A stretch of 64,000 nucleotides of DNA from Massospora cicadina (Eukaryota; Entomophthoromycota; Entomophthoromycetes; Entomophthorales; Entomophthoraceae), in NCBI GenBank assembly GCA_022478985.1, contig JAKSZP010009620.1, positions 1 to 64,000 of the forward strand. The letters run 5' to 3'. The notes beneath the pieces were generated by a model that worked only from the letters and a program-made list of their open reading frames with translations, had not been told where the DNA came from and made no database searches. A program made the translations under genes and the position numbers. Shown here one piece after another: positions 62,011 to 64,000 of the stretch (position 1 is its first letter; the number at the start of each line of letters is the position of its first letter).

Positions 62011-62945
62011 CATCTTCCCAAAAGTGTAAGTATTCCTAGCAAAAATGTCGGAATATTCATCCAATAATTGTAACACTTGTTTCTCCTGTTCCTTAGAGAT
62101 ATGTTTCCTGATAGCAGGTCCCATAGTAAGGATTTCCTGATCACTCTCCAATCCAAAGTCTTGTAAACTCTTAAAGAGTTTAAAATCATAGATACAAGAT
62201 AAGGGTAACAGCTTGACATAAGCAATCAGGTGCTCTCAATCTACTGGTTTTGGCACATCAGTAAGGTTCTCTGGTAAGACATATAAAGAGCCTGAATAAG
62301 CATAATCCAATATTCCAGGACAAGGCAAGAGTTCTTTGGCAGAAGGATTGACAGTGCCCTAGACTTGTAGCAAATGCCCCTTGGGAATCGAAAAGTGCAA
62401 AGAAGTATTAATGATCACTTGTGATTTTAGTGGAATAACTAATTTCTCAGGAGAAAAAATAGACATTCCCTCTTCAATATCAGCAATGGTAGGAGGTAAT
62501 TTTACATGAGGATTTTCACCCTGATACTGAAGTGAATAAGACCTTTTAGTTCCTTCTAGCAGACATAACTGACGTTGAGTGGAAGCATGATCAGATAAAA
62601 GTAAGGGAACTCGATACCCCAAGAGAGACAATGATGAGTCAGGGTAGTTGATAATTCCATCAAATTCTCGTAAAAATTGAGTTCCCAAGAGTAGGCCATA
62701 ACTAAAATTATTGAGCACAATTGCTGGAATGGTAAAGGTTAATTTCCAATTTTCAGAGGAAATGATGAAAAGGCTCCAATAGACCGAGTACTCTGAGGGC
62801 TGGCGGTCCCATATTCTTCATAATGAGAAATATTGGGGGTTAATTTGATCCGTTTGACCAATTTGGAGGAGACAACATTTACCGGGGATCTAGTATCTAT
62901 GATAGCCTTGGCATTGATTTGATTTACTGGAAATTAATTTGGGTA
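62010..62945 (-). pseudogene. G protease and linker
   Basis: Near 62875 the minus strand reads IIDTRSPVNVVSSKLVKRI, the same altered D-T-R-S triad as F. Then frame 62359-62718 gives LLLGTQFLREFDGIINYPD and SIFSPEKLVIPLKSQVIIN. The D-T-R-S change therefore predates the split of F and G. Confidence 0.78.
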
Positions 62946-63180
62946 ATGGTGCTTCCAAACTGAGAGGATAATGCCAATAAGGAGGGCAAGGAATAAGAAG
63001 AATGGTCGTCTTTATTACACTTGATTGAACTTTTCTGCTCTTGCTGCGCACTCACGTCATTATCAAGGTGAAGAATCTTATTGGTCTTATCTCTTTTTTT
63101 CATCTGCTTCTTTTTTAAAACAATGATCCTCAGTATGAAAGTAGCGATGAAAGTAATTACACTGGATCACTCTAGTGTTC
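62946..63180 (-). pseudogene. G nucleocapsid, knuckle with one Cys lost
   Basis: C-N-Y-F-H-R-Y-F-H-T-E-D-H-C (plus about 63128-63170) fits C-x2-C-x4-H-x4-C except that the second Cys is Phe. A Lys-rich tail follows. The segment up to 62950 is shared with F from base 1222. Confidence 0.65.
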
Positions 63181-64000
63181 TCAAGCATGGCAAAGACTTT
63201 GGGTAACTAGGTCTAGGAGACTCATAAACTCGTGGTCTTTCGGTGAATTGAGGGGGCAACTCCAATAAGTCCTCCTTAATATCTAAAATACTTTGGAAAT
63301 TCTTTTTGACACTGATCAGATAAACTTGCATTTGCCTCCTAGTAGTAAAAGCTGACAGAACTGCGGTTATTGCATCGTCCAAGTTTAACTGACCACAGGC
63401 TACAAGAGTTTGAGCATCCTGATAGAACCAATGAGCAAAGTCCTTAATAGATTCATTTCGGTGGGGCTGTATACCCATAAAGGCCTGTTTTTGCGAAGAT
63501 AGGGTCTGCTCACTTCCAAATTCTTTGGTCAAAGCTTTTTTGGCTTGAGCCCAAGTAGAGCAAGTCATTAAGTGGGGAACCATAATATCTTGAGACAATC
63601 AAGTAAGGCAATTAGGCAAGTAGTTCATCTTTTGGTGATCCGTGGCCTCACTTAATTCCTTTTCATACAGATATAGAAAGGCAATAATGCTGCCTTCCCC
63701 TGGGGAGTATTTGTCCTTTAATACTGGCTTGAAACTCAGGGGATCATTGGTAGTCAAAACATGCACTCAAGGTTGTTCAGATTGAGTAGACACATAAGAG
63801 GCATAATCTGAAGCTTGAGAAGAGAATTGAGGGTAAGGACCAACAGCTTCAGTCCAAATTTCATTAATCTGTCGATTCAGGTCTGCATGCCCTACTTTCT
63901 CATCTAGTTGGCAAGATAGCTTAAAATCTGTTCCCTTTGTGCATTGTACTTGAGTTCCAGAGTCTCAATTTTCGCTTGGAGAAATTCCCCTTTTGATTCA
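63167..64000 (-). pseudogene. G gag (capsid), open to window edge
   Basis: Frame 63167-63598 (143 codons) has AQAKKALTKEFGSEQTLSSQ, RNESIKDFAHWFYQDAQTL and QSILDIKEDLLELPPQF, typical Ty3/Gypsy capsid text. Upstream (63600-64000) stops interrupt a coiled-coil-like N-terminus (QAKIETLELKYNAQREQ at the edge). No functional frame spans the whole region. Confidence 0.75.

Larger units (their letters stand above)
59130..64000 (-). mobile_element. Ty3/Gypsy element G (continues past window end)
   Basis: Minus-strand order from the right: gag, zinc knuckle, protease, RT, RNase H, integrase, polypurine tract, 3' LTR. Over 59130-63040 it is a near copy of F in inverted orientation. Gag reaches the window edge, so the 5' LTR lies beyond. 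It is better preserved than F (Y-L-D-D intact) but shares several stops with it. Confidence 0.88.

Noticed and set aside
1..64000. CRISPR arrays, bacterial operons, rRNA or intact tRNA genes
   Set aside because: No regularly spaced short repeats, ribosome-binding sites or rRNA-like blocks. The only tRNA-like sequences are the two SINE-like repeats.

Overview
This is eukaryotic DNA made almost entirely of transposable elements in several nested layers. I found no host gene, tRNA, rRNA or CRISPR array. Ty3/Gypsy elements (one with a chromodomain), LINEs with an apurinic-type endonuclease, reverse transcriptase and C-terminal zinc motif, solo LTRs and heavy decay of nearly every copy fit a large, repeat-rich fungal genome. 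A rust-like basidiomycete is my guess, not something the sequence proves. Most copies are AT-rich and full of nonsense codons and frameshifts. The LINE at 47235-53679 is clearly GC-richer and still rich in CpG, so it looks young.

Layout. 1-5131: LTR 'A', then Gypsy 'F' (+) ending in its own 3' LTR. 5132-15690: Gypsy 'C' (-), split by LINE 'A' (6412-11955, +), which itself carries a short LINE insertion (10866-11122). 15700-17560: internally deleted LINE. 18721-19880: solo LTR 'B'. 19990-21497: remnant of a minus-strand Gypsy. 21498-33297: chromovirus 'E' (+) with 855-bp LTRs, whose chromodomain is split by complete Gypsy 'D' (26446-32279, -). 33298-40536: decayed Gypsy pieces (H, S, I) and an E-type LTR 'R'. 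40537-42284: solo LTR 'J'. 42565-44890: degraded LTRs 'M' and 'Q' with a SINE-like insert. 45269-46943: solo LTR 'K'. 47235-53679: LINE 'B' (-) with 17-bp target duplications. 53697-57120: remnants (LTRs 'P' and 'N', second SINE-like copy). 57176-58656: LTR 'L'. 59130-64000: Gypsy 'G' (-), a near twin of F in inverted orientation.

The most unusual feature is in the long LTRs (A, B, E, R, J, K, L, with degraded M and P). Each carries two conserved protein-like stretches. ORFa fills the part upstream of the TATA-like box and carries a D-L-x-H-x-x-D-x-R-W-V motif. ORFb lies downstream of the box and ends in a hydrophobic W/F-rich segment just before the LTR terminus. That E's copies flank a chromovirus, and that B, J and K have perfect 5-bp target duplications, shows these are true LTRs. 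The coding inside them has no function I recognise. In a full-length transcript ORFb would sit in the 5' leader before gag, and ORFa at the 3' end, where retroviruses keep LTR accessory genes. LINEs supply a second history: four insertions share one 3' tail, three of them with convincing target duplications, including one only about 49 bp long.
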